Under the pieces are notes generated by a model. That model was not told the origin of the DNA, made no database searches, and saw only the letters and a list, made by a program, of their open reading frames with translations. From Dugong dugon (Eukaryota > Chordata > Mammalia > Sirenia > Dugongidae): DNA of 64,000 nt. The DNA lies in contig CM057476.1 of the NCBI GenBank assembly GCA_030035585.1, positions 24,536,501 to 24,600,500 on the forward strand. Reading direction: 5' to 3'. How positions within the stretch are numbered: the stretch's first letter is position 1; every line of letters begins with the position of its first letter. Of the stretch, positions 24,371-35,375 are shown piece after piece. The position numbers and the translations under genes are program-made.

Positions 24371-25705
24371 GTACCTGATACTGTTCTAGGCAGTGGGGAT
24401 TCAGCACTGGACTAAACAAAGTCTCTGCTTTCGTGGAGCTTGTATTCTAATGTGCGGAGTGAGACCAGAAGTATATATAGTAAATCCTGCAAAAGCCGGA
24501 ACCTGTGTAAGCAAAAAACTGTCGGAGAAGGAAAACGCGAATATTTTCCGCTAAATAGAGAGGGAAAGAAAAGTGGTGACTGCACCCTGTCAAAGGCAGA
24601 AAACTTGTGAGACTCAAAAAAACAAGGCAGTCCCATTGAGTTCCGGCACGCACAGGTTTCACTGTATGTTGTATAGATGATGATGATCAGTGCTAAGAAG
24701 AAAAAGCAGGTAAAGGGGAGAGGTAAAGAGTGATGAAGGGGATGGGATGCAGTTTTGTCTTGGGTAGAACAGAAACGAGTTTGTGAAGTGATGTATGAAC
24801 AGAGACTTGAAGGAAGTAAGGGAAAGAGTCGTGTGACTTTCTGGGGAAAGAGTAGTCTAGTCAGAGGGTAAAAACCCAGAGGAAGGAATGTGTTTGATGT
24901 ACTCACAGAATAAATAGCAAAGAGAATAATGTGGCTGGACTGGAGTAAATGAAGGGCATGGTGATAGAAGATGAGGTCAGAGAGGTTCTTAGGAGGTGGG
25001 CAGGTCATGTAGGGTCTTAGAGGCCGTGCTAATGACTCTGGATTTTACTTTAATGGGAGGGCATCAGAGGGTTCTGAGAAAAGTAATGATATGATCAGAC
25101 TAATGCTTTAAAAGGATCATCCTAGCTGCTGTGTGAATAGGCTATAGGGATGCAAGGGCCAGATCCATGAGGCCAGTTAGAAGGCCTTTGTAATCCACAC
25201 AAGAGAAAATGATGGCTTGGACCAAGGTGGTAGTGATGGGTGGTAAGGAGTGGTTGAATTCTGGATATTTTTTTGTAAGTAGACTAACTAGATTTGCTGA
25301 AGGATTAGATGTGGGATATGAGAGAATGAATGGAGCTAGGATGACACTAAGATATTTTGCTTAAGCAACTAATAGAATGGCATTGTCATTTACTAAGAAG
25401 GGGCAGAATGTGGATAAAAAAGGTTTTGGGAGAAGGGAGTTGGAATTAAGAGTTCAGTTTTTGGTGTGTATTAGTCATCCAAGTGGAGATTTGAATACAT
25501 GTTTGGAATTCAAGGGAGTTATAAATTTGAGAGCTATAGGTTGAGAGGATGTAGGTGATTTGGGATAAACACATCGCTACTGTGAGTGAGGAGCCCTGGT
25601 GGCACAGTGATTAAACTCTCAGCTACTAACCAAAAGGTCAGCAGTTCGAACCCACCGGTGACTCTGAGGGAGAAAGATATGGCAGTTTACTTCTGTAAAG
25701 AGTAA

Positions 25706-25922
25706 CCCAAAAAACAAAACTCACTGCCGTCGAGCTGATTATGACTCACAGTAACCCTACAGGACAGAGTAGAACTACCCCCATAGGGTTTCCTACCCCC
25801 ATAGAGCTGGAATCTTTACGGAAGCAGACTGCCACATCTTTCTCCCATGGAGTACTGATGGGTTCAAACTGCCGACCTTTCAGTTAGAAGCCGAGCGCTT
25901 TAACCACTGTGCCACAAAGGCT
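25706..25922 (-). mobile_element. AfroSINE, long form, inserted in another AfroSINE
   Basis: Complete on minus: tail 'cactgccgtcgagctgatta', head 'taaccactgtgccacaaagg'. It carries an internal repeat, 'acccccatag' twice near 25777 and 25795. The host SINE sequence 'cttctgtaaagagtaa' before and 'cttccataaagattac' after form the aged target duplication. Confidence 0.9.
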
Positions 25923-25967
25923 GCTTCCATAAAGATTACAGCCTTGGGAATTTGGTGGGACAGTTCT

Positions 25968-26342
25968 GTTGTTGTTGTTGTTAGTTGCCGTTGAGTTGGT
26001 TCTGACTCGTAGTGACCCTGTATACAACAGAACGAAATACTATGTGATCCTGTGTCATCCTCACAATCTTGGCTGGGTTTGAACTCATTGTTGCAGCCAC
26101 TTTGCCATTCCATCTCATTGAGGACCTTCTTCTTTTTTGCTGACCCTCTACTTTACCAAGCATGATGTCCTTTTTCAGAAACTGGTCCCTCCTGGTAACA
26201 TGTCCAAAATACGTGAGATGAAGTCTTGCCATGCTCACTTTCAAGGAGCACTCTGGCTGTCCTTCCAAGACAGATTTGTTTGTTCTTCTGGCAGTCCATG
26301 GTACATTCAGTATTCTTTGCCAACACCATAATTCAAAGGAGG
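25968..26342 (-). pseudogene. RTE (BovB-like) LINE, C-terminal reverse-transcriptase ORF end plus 3' tail
   Basis: A 5'-truncated RTE copy on minus. The frame 26385-25981 (134 codons) encodes, after about 15 residues derived from the host SINE, ELWCWQRILNVPWTARRTN and later LTYFGHVTRRDQFLKK with DIMLGKVEGQ. These are the conserved segments at the extreme C-terminus of BovB/RTE ORF2, after the reverse-transcriptase domain. The 3' tail ends in (GTT)n on +. BovB-like RTE elements are known in afrotherians. The host SINE sequence 'cagttct' precedes it and 'ctgttct' follows it. No catalytic part remains, so the copy is dead. Confidence 0.9.
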
Positions 26343-26794
26343 CTGTTCTACTCTGTCCTAAAGGGTCACTATGTGTTAGAATCAACTTGGCGACGGTTTT
26401 TTGTTATTCTTTGACTGTGGGTAAAGCAAAGTGTCTCAAACTCAGCAATGCCATTTTTATCAAAGAAGGTGTATGAATAAAATAATAGACATAAAAGATA
26501 GAGAAGAGGTCTGAAAACCAGGTCTGGATTACTCTAATATTTAGGATTTGAGAAGACAGGGCCAGGAACAAGATAAGGCCTGTGATTTAGAAGAATGGAG
26601 CTCTTGAAGCTGAAAGAGAAAAATATTTCAAGGGTGAGGAAGTGATAGGTCAAGTGAGATGAGACAGAGAATTGATCATTGAATTTAACAACACCAGAGG
26701 TCACTGATGATCTTGCTTAGAGAAGTTTTGGTGGAGAGGGTTCAGGAGAATGGGAGATGAAATAGTGACAGTAAGAATAGACAGCTTTCTGTAT

Positions 26795-27175
26795 TTTGAG
26801 GTTCTGTTACTAGGTGCAAGGAGCCCTGGTGGCATACTGGTTAAGTGCTTGGCTGCTAACTGAAAGGTCAGTGGTTCAAACCCACCAACTGCTCCACGAG
26901 AGAAAAAGGTGGTTGTCTGCTTCTGTAAAGATTACACCCTAGGAAACCCTACGAGGCAGTTCTACTGTGTCCTATAAGGTCACTCTGAGTTGGAATTGAC
27001 TCGATGACAATGGGTTATTAGGTGCATACACATTTATGATGATCTTCATTTTGGGTGAATTTATTCTTGTATCTTATCAAATATTCCTCTTTATCTCTGG
27101 TTCTACTCTTTGCCTTAAAGTCTACTTTATATCTGATACTAATATAGCCACTTGCCTAGGAATGTCAATTTGGCA
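26795..27175 (-). mobile_element. Old L1 ORF2 fragment
   Basis: With the SINE at 26819-27018 removed, the flanks read 'ctaggtgcatacacatttat', then 'atattcctctttatctctgg' and 'ttaaagtctactttatatct'. This is antisense to the L1 ORF2 region around the end of the RT domain. Confidence 0.6.
26819..27018 (+). mobile_element. AfroSINE, long form
   Basis: Complete copy, head 'agccctggtggcatactggt' through tail 'gttggaattgactcgatgac'. TAGGTGCA at 26811-26818 and 27019-27026 is the target duplication. Confidence 0.92.
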
Positions 27176-28334
27176 TAGTGTTGTGCTTTCTGCGTCTTGT
27201 ATTTGATCATCTTCTTGTGTTGGATAGCTGATGAACTCAGGAACAGTTACCAAAGGTTAAGTTTGTAGATAATCCTGTCAAAGAATCAAATCTACTCTGT
27301 TATTTACACTTGGAAGATGACACAGTGAATATCATATTTGCTGTGCCGCATTTATGTCAGAAACTGCTTTGAGGCTCAGGGAATATTTAACTGATGATGT
27401 GGGGAAAGCAGCTCAGAGCTCTTGCCAAGTCTAATAGAGAGTAATAAAATGCCTCAGTGTAGTTGTCATAATTGCTACTGCGACACTGTAGATTAGATTA
27501 TTCATATTTGTATCTTGAGAGAAAATGCAGAGAATTTACTTTACTTTGAAATTTGGGTGGTTTGGATAATCCTTTACTTTATTTCTTTTGATAGCTTGGC
27601 TCATACCAGCAGTCACGTTCCTTCATGACTACTGTGCCCATCCTTTAATGAGGCTCATGTTGCTAGTTACAATGGAATAATTAAGTTCTACTTTTAGTTC
27701 TGGGCTGCTTCCACAACGTTTGTCCTTTAGCTGTAAATCTGAATGTTGGGCTGGCTATCTTCTGGTGATTGTTTTACTCTTTAGCCGAATAATGAAGGAT
27801 AGACAATTTCTCTTCCAGTTCCTCCTGCCAGTGTATCTCAAATAGGTCTTAGAGAAGAATGACCGAGTGTTTACTTAGTCTTTAATCGATCAAGGTATCA
27901 GAGAAATATGTTTTAGAAATATAAATAGAACATAATTTTTTCAGAAAAAAATAGCTGTTAAATCTTGCCGTTTTCTTTGGCAGGAGGGCATTATTAACAT
28001 CTGGTTACCAAACCATGGTACCCTTAAGAGAATTGGAATGCGTCCAATTTCCAATAAAATACTGGATTAAGTGACTTCACTTGAGTTTTTATTATTTTAA
28101 AGTACATTTTTAGACCTCTGTTTTCCCTGTAATTTGCAGTTTGCATTTTGTTGCAAGTAGTGATTTTAGTTTACATGATGAATCACTCCCTATATTAACA
28201 TTTGTAGGATACCACAAAAAAAAATACCATCAGAGTGAAAATGTCAGGTTACTAAAATGCAGCAGACAGGAAGGCACCATCCACTAATAGGGCAGTTCCA
28301 TCCTTCAATCCTTGTGTTGAAAAGGAGGGAACTG
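27176..28334. other. Unassigned DNA, no repeat recognised
   Basis: One of the longest stretches with no repeat I can see. No splice-flanked open frame is apparent. Confidence 0.45.
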
Positions 28335-28570
28335 GTTTCACTGGGAACTGATCTTATGCCAGGAGCTTCACATATTATATCTTTTTTAGGTTTGCAATAA
28401 GCCTAATAAGGTAGACTTATTCTTCCTCACGGCAGTCTGCTGAATCACAAAGGACAGATGTAATTTCTGTTGCACTAGATGAGAATCTTAGAGCGAGGTT
28501 TGTGAGTTGCCTAAGGCCACATAACTGATCAGTGGAGTTGGATCCAGACCTCCAGTTCCTCATCCCCTAG
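28335..28570 (-). mobile_element. MIR
   Basis: Antisense MIR: 'ttatgccaggagcttcacat', 'gtgagttgcctaaggccaca', 'taactgatcagtgg'. Confidence 0.7.
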
Positions 28571-28859
28571 TCCACTCCTTCCACTGGGTCTCCCAATCCG
28601 TTTTTGGATAATGGAATCATAGAATTGTAAGACACTTTAGTGGTTGGTTTTTCTAGTCCAGTCTTCTCACTCTTTCATAACTGCAAATCCAGTACCTGTA
28701 TGTGCCTAATACCAAGGTGAATACTTCCTGTCCTGTAGGAATTTGTAATAGGGTAGTGAAGGCAGGCATGAAACAAATACTGGAAGTGACATTTTAAGAG
28801 TGTTGATTGCTGAGGGCCCAGAAGAGTTGTGATTCATGTAAACTTTCCTAATGACATAG

Positions 28860-29790
28860 TGGAAGAGCCAGTGCTGGAGCATTCATCTATAAAAATGGGG
28901 ATGATGGAACGTTCTTCATAGAATTGTAGTGAGAATTCAGTGAATTATCAGATAATATATGTACACCTATTCCTCACTTACCGTCTATGTCATTAGCCAA
29001 CATTTTGCATTTATGACAATAGTAAAAAAATCTACTATCTGACTGTTTTGTGCATTAATGACGTAGATCTGGTAATAACAAACACCAAGACGCTGCTCAG
29101 ACTCTGCACTGTCTCAGGTTGCTTGTTTGGTGACTGCATGAACAGTGGTGTGTCCTAGGACAGGTTGGTGAGGCCCTTCTTGGCAAAGGCAACCATGTGG
29201 GGAAAGGGAGGAGGGAGACGGGTCTCTGCTATTTCCATGTGCCAACTGGGAGATGGAGTGCAGTGGGATCATGTCCAGGAGGCAGTCGACGGCCGAGGAC
29301 GCTTTGTGCGCCGCCAGGCCCGGGCTGGCAAAGGCGAGGGCCCTGCCTGTGCTCAGTGCTGTCTTCTTCCAGCTGGGGTGGCGCTTCCTTTGCTGGCACC
29401 CAAGGCCCTCTTGGAGTGCTTGCTGGTCCTGGTTGCAAGGGCCGCAGCTGCATTCTGCAGTTTGGGTGATTGGCTGAAGGTATGCAGGATGCTATGGGGT
29501 TTTGCGGCGGGCCCTAGGACAGCTGACTGGAGGCCTGTAGCTTCACCCCATTAGTCCAGTTCTGGGTCTCTCCCAAGCGAAACACCGCCTTATGCAGGGG
29601 CTTAATGACCTACTTGAGCACAGTGTGTGGTGTGGTCGTGGGCTCTACCTTTTAACCTCGTTTTCACATAATGCCAATTTTTGCATAACAACCTGGTCTT
29701 TGGACCCTAACCATGTTGGTAAGTGAGAAGAAGGTGTATGTAGAACAGTACCTGGCACAGAGTCCGTTACCAAGAAATACTAGTTTTAGT
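28860..29790 (+). mobile_element. MIR split by a TIR element
   Basis: Left part 28860-28963 ends 'tcagataatatatgta'. Right part 29737-29790 continues 'tatgtagaacagtacctggc'. Joined with one TA removed, this is an uninterrupted MIR 3' region. Confidence 0.75.
28964..29736. mobile_element. 773-bp non-autonomous DNA transposon with TA target duplication
   Basis: Terminal inverted repeats: CACCTATTCCTCACTTACC at 28964-28982, and at the other end the complement of CACCTTCTTCTCACTTACC (29718-29736), 16 of 19 bases alike by eye. TA flanks both ends (28962-28963 and 29737-29738), as for Tc1/mariner elements, and the host MIR is restored when the element is removed. Subterminal 'ttttgcataacaacctggtc' recalls Tigger-type ends. 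No transposase is visible. The frames at 29165-29554 (+ and -) lie in a GC-rich core and have no recognisable domain. Confidence 0.75.
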
Positions 29791-30344
29791 TTGATGCTTT
29801 TTCTGCTCCATAAAATTACCTCTCAGGGTGAAGTGGGTAAGAAGTTTGAGTATTAAATACCTGGACCTCATAGACAGGAACAGTAGCGGAAAAAACATAT
29901 TTTTTAACGGAAATTTATCCAAAAACTTACTACTCTTAAGCAGAAGGGTTTGATTATAAGTGACTGGTTTTTGTACTAAGCGTACATCCTTTATTAGCAT
30001 GTTCCTTATTCTTAACTCCTCTTAGATTTTTTAAATACCCAGATCTCTACATTTGTTAGATTATTTTTGTTTTTTTTTTAACTGACACGTGTCACAACAT
30101 TGGGAAGGAAATATTTGTTATTTTGTTATTTATAGACCATGGTTTGTTTCTGTGTTATTCCAGCAGTGTTGAATGAAATTATTCTCCCCTGAACTCCTGC
30201 TTAATTAAAACAAACAACTGCAACACAACTTCTTCTCTTTCCTCTGAGTTAGATATAAATTGTACTTATCTTTTAAGTCACCAATATTAACAATGGAACT
30301 TTTAGCTCTTGTCTGAAGTGGTATGGCTAACCATTCTTTTTCCT
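29791..30344. other. Unassigned AT-rich DNA
   Basis: Nothing recognised. Confidence 0.4.
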
Positions 30345-30606
30345 TTAAAATTTTTATCTTGAATTTACAGAGAAGTTGCAAAAATGGAACAGAATTTCTA
30401 TATGCTTTTTGGTTAACTTTCTCTGACGTTAACATTTTGAATAAGCATAGTATAATTATCAACACTAAAAAATTAACAGGGGTGTAATGCTATTAACTAA
30501 ATTATAGCCCATATTAAAATTTCACCTGTTTTTCCACTAAGTCCTTATTCTGTTCCAGGATACAGTCCATAATCTCACATTGCACTTAATTGTCATATAT
30601 CTCTTT

Positions 30607-30765
30607 AAAAAAAAACAAACCTGTTGCAGTCGAGTCGATTCCAACTCAGTGACCCTGTAAGACACAGTAGAACTGCCCCATAGGGTTTCCAAGGAGCAGC
30701 TGGTGGATTCCAACTGCCAAACTTTTGGTTAGCAGCTCAGCTGTTAACCACTGCGCCGCCAGGGT
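30607..30765 (-). mobile_element. AfroSINE, short form
   Basis: Minus copy from an A-run and 'cctgttgcagtcgagtcgat' to 'accactgcgccgccaggg'. The flanks join as old LINE text, 'tatctcttt' with 'agtcccctcc'. Confidence 0.92.
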
Positions 30766-30891
30766 AGTCCCCTCCAGTATGTGACTTTTTGTCTTTCTCA
30801 GTCTTTTCCTTTACATTCTTTAGTGTGGTCCTGCTGGCAATGAATTCTTTCAGGTTTTGTATATCTGAAAATATCCTAATTTTGCTTTCAT

Positions 30892-33153
30892 TTTTTTTGT
30901 TGTTGTTGTTTTGTTTTTTTGTTTATTGCTGTAGTTCAAGTGAAAGTTTACATTTCAAGTCAGTCTCTTATACAAAAATTTATACATAAACTGTTATATG
31001 ACCCTAATTGCTGTCCTTACACTGTGAGAGCACACTCCTCCTTTCCACCCCTGATTTCACATGTCCATTCAACTAACTCCTAACCCTCTCTGGCTCCTCA
31101 TCTCACCTCTGGACAGAAGCTGCCTGTTTAGTCTCACATATCTACTTGAGCTAAGAAGCACACTGCTCACGAGTATCACTTTATGTCCCACAGTCCAGTC
31201 CAATCTTTGTCGGAAGAGTTGGCCTTGGAAATTGTTTTAGTCCTGGGCTGACAGAGAGTCCAGGGGCCATGCTTCCCGGGGTTCCTCCAGTCTCAGTCAG
31301 ACCATTAAGTCTGGTCTTTTTTACTAGACTTTGAGTTCTGCACCCCGCCTTTCTTCTGCTCCATCAGGGACTCTCTGTTGTGTTCCCTGTCAGGGCAGTC
31401 ATGGGTGGTAGTCGGTCACCATCTAGTTCCTCTGGTCTCACGCTGATGAAGTCTCTGGTTTATGTGGACCTTTTTGTCTCTTGGGCTAATACTTTCCTTG
31501 TGTCTTTGGTGTTCTTCATTCTCCTTTACTCTGGGTGGTTGGGACCAACTGATGCATCTTAGATGGCCACGTGCAACTTTTTAAGACCCCAGACATCACT
31601 CACCAAAGTAGGATGCAGAACATTTTCTTAATAAATTTTGTTATGCTAATTGACCTGGATGTCCCCTGAGAGCATGGTCCCCAGACCCCTACTCCTGCTA
31701 CTCTGTCCCTTGAAGTGTTTGACTGTTTTCAGGAAGCGTCTTAGCTTTGGTTTAGTCCAGTTGTGCTGACTTCCCCTGTAGTGTGTACTGTCCTTCCCTT
31801 CACCTAAGATAATTCTTGTCTACTATCTAGTTAGTGAATAACCCTCACCCTCTCTCCCCACCCTCGTAACCATCAAAGAATGTTGTCTTCTGTGTTTAAA
31901 CCTTTTCTTGAGTTCTTATAATAGTGGTCTTACGCAATATTTGTCCTTCTGTGACTGACTAAATTCACTCAGCATAATGCCCTCCAGATTCCTTCATGTT
32001 ATAAAATGTTTCACGGCTTCATCATTGTTCTTTATTGTTGCATAGCATTCCATTGTGTGAATGTACCATAATTTGTTTATCCATTTGTCCATTGATGGGC
32101 ACCTAGGTTGTTTCCATATTTTTGCTATTGTGAACAGTGCTGCAATGAACATGGGTGTGCATTTATCTATTCATGTGATGACCCTTATTTCTCTAAGATA
32201 TATTCCAAGGAGCAGGATAGCTGGATCGTATGGTACTTCTATTTCTAGCTTTTTAAGGAGGCGCCAAATCGATTTCCAAAGTGGTGGTACTATTTTACAT
32301 TCCCACCAATAGTGTATAAGTGTTCCAGTCTCTCCACAACTTTTCCAACATTTAGTATTTTGTGATTTTTGGATTAATGCTAGCCTTGTTGGGGTGAGAT
32401 GACATCTCATGGTAGTTTTGATCTGCATTTCTCTATTGGCTAATGATCATGAACATTTCTTCTTGTGTCTTTTAGCTACCTGAATGTCTTCTTTGGCGAA
32501 GTGCCTGTTCATATTCTTTTCCCGTTTTTTGATTGGGTTATTTGTCTTTTTGTTGTTGAGGTTTTGCAGTATCTTGTAAAGTTTAGAGATTAGATGCTGA
32601 TTGGATTTGTCATAGCCAAATTTTTTTTCCCAGTCTGTAGGTTGTCTTTTTACTCTTTTGGTGAAGTGTTTCGATTAGCATAAGTGTTTGATTTTTAGGA
32701 GCTGCCAGTTATCTAGTCTCTCTTCTGGTGCTTGTATATTGTTACTTATGGTTCGTATGCCATGTATTAGGAATCCTAGCGTTGTACCTATTTTTTCTTT
32801 CACGATCTTTATCATTTTTGATTTTGTTTTTAAGTCTTTGATCCATTTTGTGTTACTTTTTGTGCATGATGTGAGGTATGGGTCTTGTTTCAGTTTTTTG
32901 CAGATGGATATCCAATTATGCCAGCACCATTTGTTAAAGAGACTGTCTTTTCCCCAGTTAATGGGCATTGTTATCCTTTGTCAAATATCAGCTGCTCCTA
33001 GGTAGATGAATTTATGTCTGGATTCTCAGTTCTGTTCCATTGGTCTATGTATCTGTTGTTGCACTAGTACCAGGCTGTTTTGAGTACCGTGGCAGTATAA
33101 TAGGTTTTAAAATCAGGTAGTGTGAGGCCTCCCACTTTGTTCTTCTTCTTGAG
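30892..33153 (-). pseudogene. 5'-truncated young L1 with ORF2 C-terminus
   Basis: A 2.26-kb L1 on minus with poly(A) (T-run at about 30891-30898), framed by TGCTTTCAT at 30883-30891 and 33154-33162. About 1.1 kb is 3' UTR of the same subfamily as 57882-58392. Above that lies decayed ORF2. The frame 32968-32675 carries WCWHNWISICKK, and 32428-32171 carries [33 protein letters not shown] and [13 protein letters not shown], the conserved end of L1 ORF2 including its cysteine-containing segment. Frames are broken between these pieces; endonuclease and RT core are absent through truncation. Confidence 0.93.
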
Positions 33154-33341
33154 TGCTTTCATGTTTAAATGATTTTCACTAAGTCTAGAAATTTCAGAAA
33201 TTTGATGATGTTGCTGCACTGTCTTTTCATTTGTATTGTTTCCAATGAAAAGTCTGCTATCATTCTTATTTTTGTTTCTCTGTAATATCTTTTTTCCCTC
33301 TGGCTGCTTTTAAAATTTTTTTCTTTAATACTGTATGTTGG

Positions 33342-33510
33342 AAACCCTGTGGCAGAGTGGTTAAGTGCTGCGGTTGCTAACCATAAGGTCAGCAGTTAGA
33401 ATCCACCAGGTGCTCCTTTGAAACTCTGTGGGGCAGTTTTCTGTCCTATAGGGTTGCTATGAGCTGGAATCAACTTGACGGCAACGGGTTTGGATTTTTT
33501 TTGTTTTTTT
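33342..33510 (+). mobile_element. AfroSINE, short form
   Basis: Head 'ccctgtggcagagtggttaa', tail 'ggaatcaacttgacggcaac', T-rich end. Lies in the HAL1-like element. Confidence 0.9.
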
Positions 33511-33708
33511 TGATAAGAAAATCAATCATGATGTGCCTTGGTTCTTTTTTTTCTTAAATGTTTCTTGTCCTTGGTGTTCACTGAGCTTCTTGGATCTGTG
33601 GATTTATAATTTTTATTAAATCTGGAAAATTTTCAGTCCTTATGTCCTCAAAGTTTTTTTGCCCTCTCTTCTCTCTCCTTTTCTTTGGGGACTCCAATTA
33701 CACATATC

Positions 33709-33932
33709 CCGTATTTTTACACAAATAATGTGTGCCTTCTATGTTTGTTTGCCAACTGTGCCTACCCTCTCCCCATGAAAATACAATCCATTTCTGTAAG
33801 TGTGCTATGCTAATATTTTTACAACAACATGTAAAAAAAAATTGGCGTAGCAGCACTTATGAAAATACCTTCTGGGGGGAGGGCACGGTTGGCAAACAAA
33901 CATAGAAGTACGTTATTTGCATATAAATGTGG
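33709..33932. mobile_element. Palindromic MITE-like element, copy A
   Basis: 224 bp that nearly fold back on themselves. The left end CCGTATTTTTACACAAATAA pairs with the right end; an outer arm 'tctatgtttgtttgccaact' matches the complement of 'ggttggcaaacaaacataga'; an inner arm 'gtgctatgctaat' matches the complement of 'attggcgtagcagcac'. TA follows at 33933-33934; the left TA is displaced by two bases ('tatc'). The only similar sequence in the window is 36366-36581. Superfamily is inferred from TA. Confidence 0.75.
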
Positions 33933-34336
33933 TACTTGGTTGCTTGAAGTTGTTCACAGCTCACTGATACTCTGTTGAAATACTTTCTGTTTCATTTTCA
34001 ACTGGTATGTCTTCAAATTTGCTAACCTTTTCTTTAGTTTCTAATTTACTGTTAATCTCACTCAGTGCATTTTTTAAAAAAATCTAAGACATTGTATTTT
34101 TATGGCTAGTCCAGTTCTCCTTAACATGCTCATGTTTTCCTCTGTCCTCCTAAATATATAGAATATAGTTATAATAACTCTTTTATTAGCTTGTCTACTA
34201 ATCTGTGTCGTTTCTGGTTTGTTTTTGATTGATTTATTCTTCTTGCTATGGATTATATTTTCCTGCTGGTTTGCATGCCTGATTAATTTTGGTTGGATGC
34301 CATACATTGTAAATTTTGGGTGCTAGATACTCCTGT

Positions 34337-34654
34337 GAGGGCAGTGGTGGTTCAGTAATAGAATTCTTTCCTTCCATGTGGGAGATCCAGGCTCCATTCC
34401 TGATCAATGCATCAGCTACCATTTGTCTGTCAGTGGAGACTTGCGTCTATGATGCTGGGTAGTTTTCAGCAGAGCTTCCAGTCTAAGACGGTCTACGAAG
34501 AAAGGCTTGACAATCTGCTTCTGAAAATCAGCCAGTGAAAACCCTCTGGATCACAATGTTCTGATCTACAACGGATCATGAGGATGGCACAGGACTGGGC
34601 CGCAATTTGTTCTTTGGTGCATGGGGTTGCCATGAGTCAGGGGCTAACGACAAC
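34337..34654 (+). mobile_element. SINE with tRNA-Gly head and RTE tail
   Basis: Positions 34341-34411 align without gaps along the 71-nt length of a tRNA-Gly, about three quarters of positions alike (A-box region 'tggtggttcagtaataga', B-box region decayed). The middle ('gaaggaaaggcttg'-like 'cgaagaaaggcttgacaatc', 'cagccagtgaaaaccctctg') resembles AfroSINE type 2. The last 90 bases ('gaggatggcacaggactggg', 'ggggttgccatgagtcaggg', 'ctaacgacaac') match the RTE 3' end. AGATACTCCTGT (34325-34336) and AGATATTCTTGT (34655-34666) are the aged target duplication. It is a mobile element, not a tRNA gene. Confidence 0.85.
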
Positions 34655-35375
34655 AGATATTCTTGTATTTAAAAAAATTTTTTTTTAGTTTGTTGTGGAA
34701 CTTTTTTGCTTTAAGTTACTTGTAAATGGTTTAATCATTTTGAAACTTGCTTTTAACCTTTACTGTGTAGGATCAGAGTAGTCTTTGATTTAGGCTAAGT
34801 TTGCTCCACTACTGAGGCAATACTCTTTTGAACACTTTACTTGATGCCCATGTATTATGAGGTTTTTCAACTCTAGCTAATGGGAAGACTGTTTCTAGCC
34901 CTGTGAGCTCTAGAGAGTGTTCCATCTGCTTCTTTCTGGTGGTTGTTTACCCTTCCTCAGGTAGCTTTCACATATGGATGCACTGAAGTCTTAGCTGGAG
35001 ACTTGGGATGAGGGGATCCTCTGAAGACTTTTGAAGCTTTCTCTTGGTACTCTCTCTTTTCTCTAGTATTCTGGTCTTTGGCCTCTGTCCACCTTGATTT
35101 CCTCACACTCTTAACTCTGTCTTCTCAACTAAGGGGGATTGCTAGACTCTTCTCGGGTTCCCCTTCCCAAAGCTGCAGTCTAGAAACTCTCTCTAAGCAG
35201 TAAGATTGGGAAATCATAGGGCTTACCCCTTTCTTTCCCCTCTCCCAGAGATCACTGTCCTTTGCTGTCTCCTGTCCAATGTCTGAAAATTGTTCTTTCT
35301 TAGACATTTTCCCCAGTTTTTTCATTGCTTAAGTCATGAGATAGATAAATTTTATCCCTGTTATACTCCATCTTG

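Larger units (their letters stand above)
25588..26400 (+). mobile_element. AfroSINE, long form, split by two later insertions
   Basis: Three pieces of one SINE: 25588-25705 (head, B-box-like 'cagcagttcgaaccc'), 25923-25967 ('ataaagattacagccttggg') and 26343-26400 ('ctgttctactctgtcctaaa', tail). A second AfroSINE (25706-25922) and an RTE copy (25968-26342) interrupt it. Confidence 0.9.
24165..26810 (+). mobile_element. L2-type LINE, interrupted by a nest of insertions
   Basis: An ancient LINE relic. Pieces in order: 24165-24199 ('gagtacttaccatgtacctg'), 24371-25587 ('gttctaggcagtggggattc', 'ggatcatcctagctgctgtg', 'atccaagtggagatttgaat') and about 26410-26810 ('aattgatcattgaatttaac', 'gaagttttggtggagagggt'). 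It is split by an AfroSINE at 24200 and a multi-level nest at 25588-26400. The 198-codon minus frame 24412-25008 crosses this relic antisense and is not a gene. The family name is from memory. Confidence 0.5.

Noticed and set aside
24412..25008. 198-codon open frame on -, the longest in the window
   Set aside because: It is antisense to an ancient LINE relic; its leucine, serine and phenylalanine richness comes from purine-rich sense DNA.
29165..29554. 129-codon frame with overlapping frames on both strands
   Set aside because: It lies in the GC-rich core of a TIR element where stop codons are rare; no domain recognised.
34341..34411. tRNA-Gly gene
   Set aside because: Decayed B-box region, and it is followed directly by SINE body and RTE tail, so it is a SINE head.
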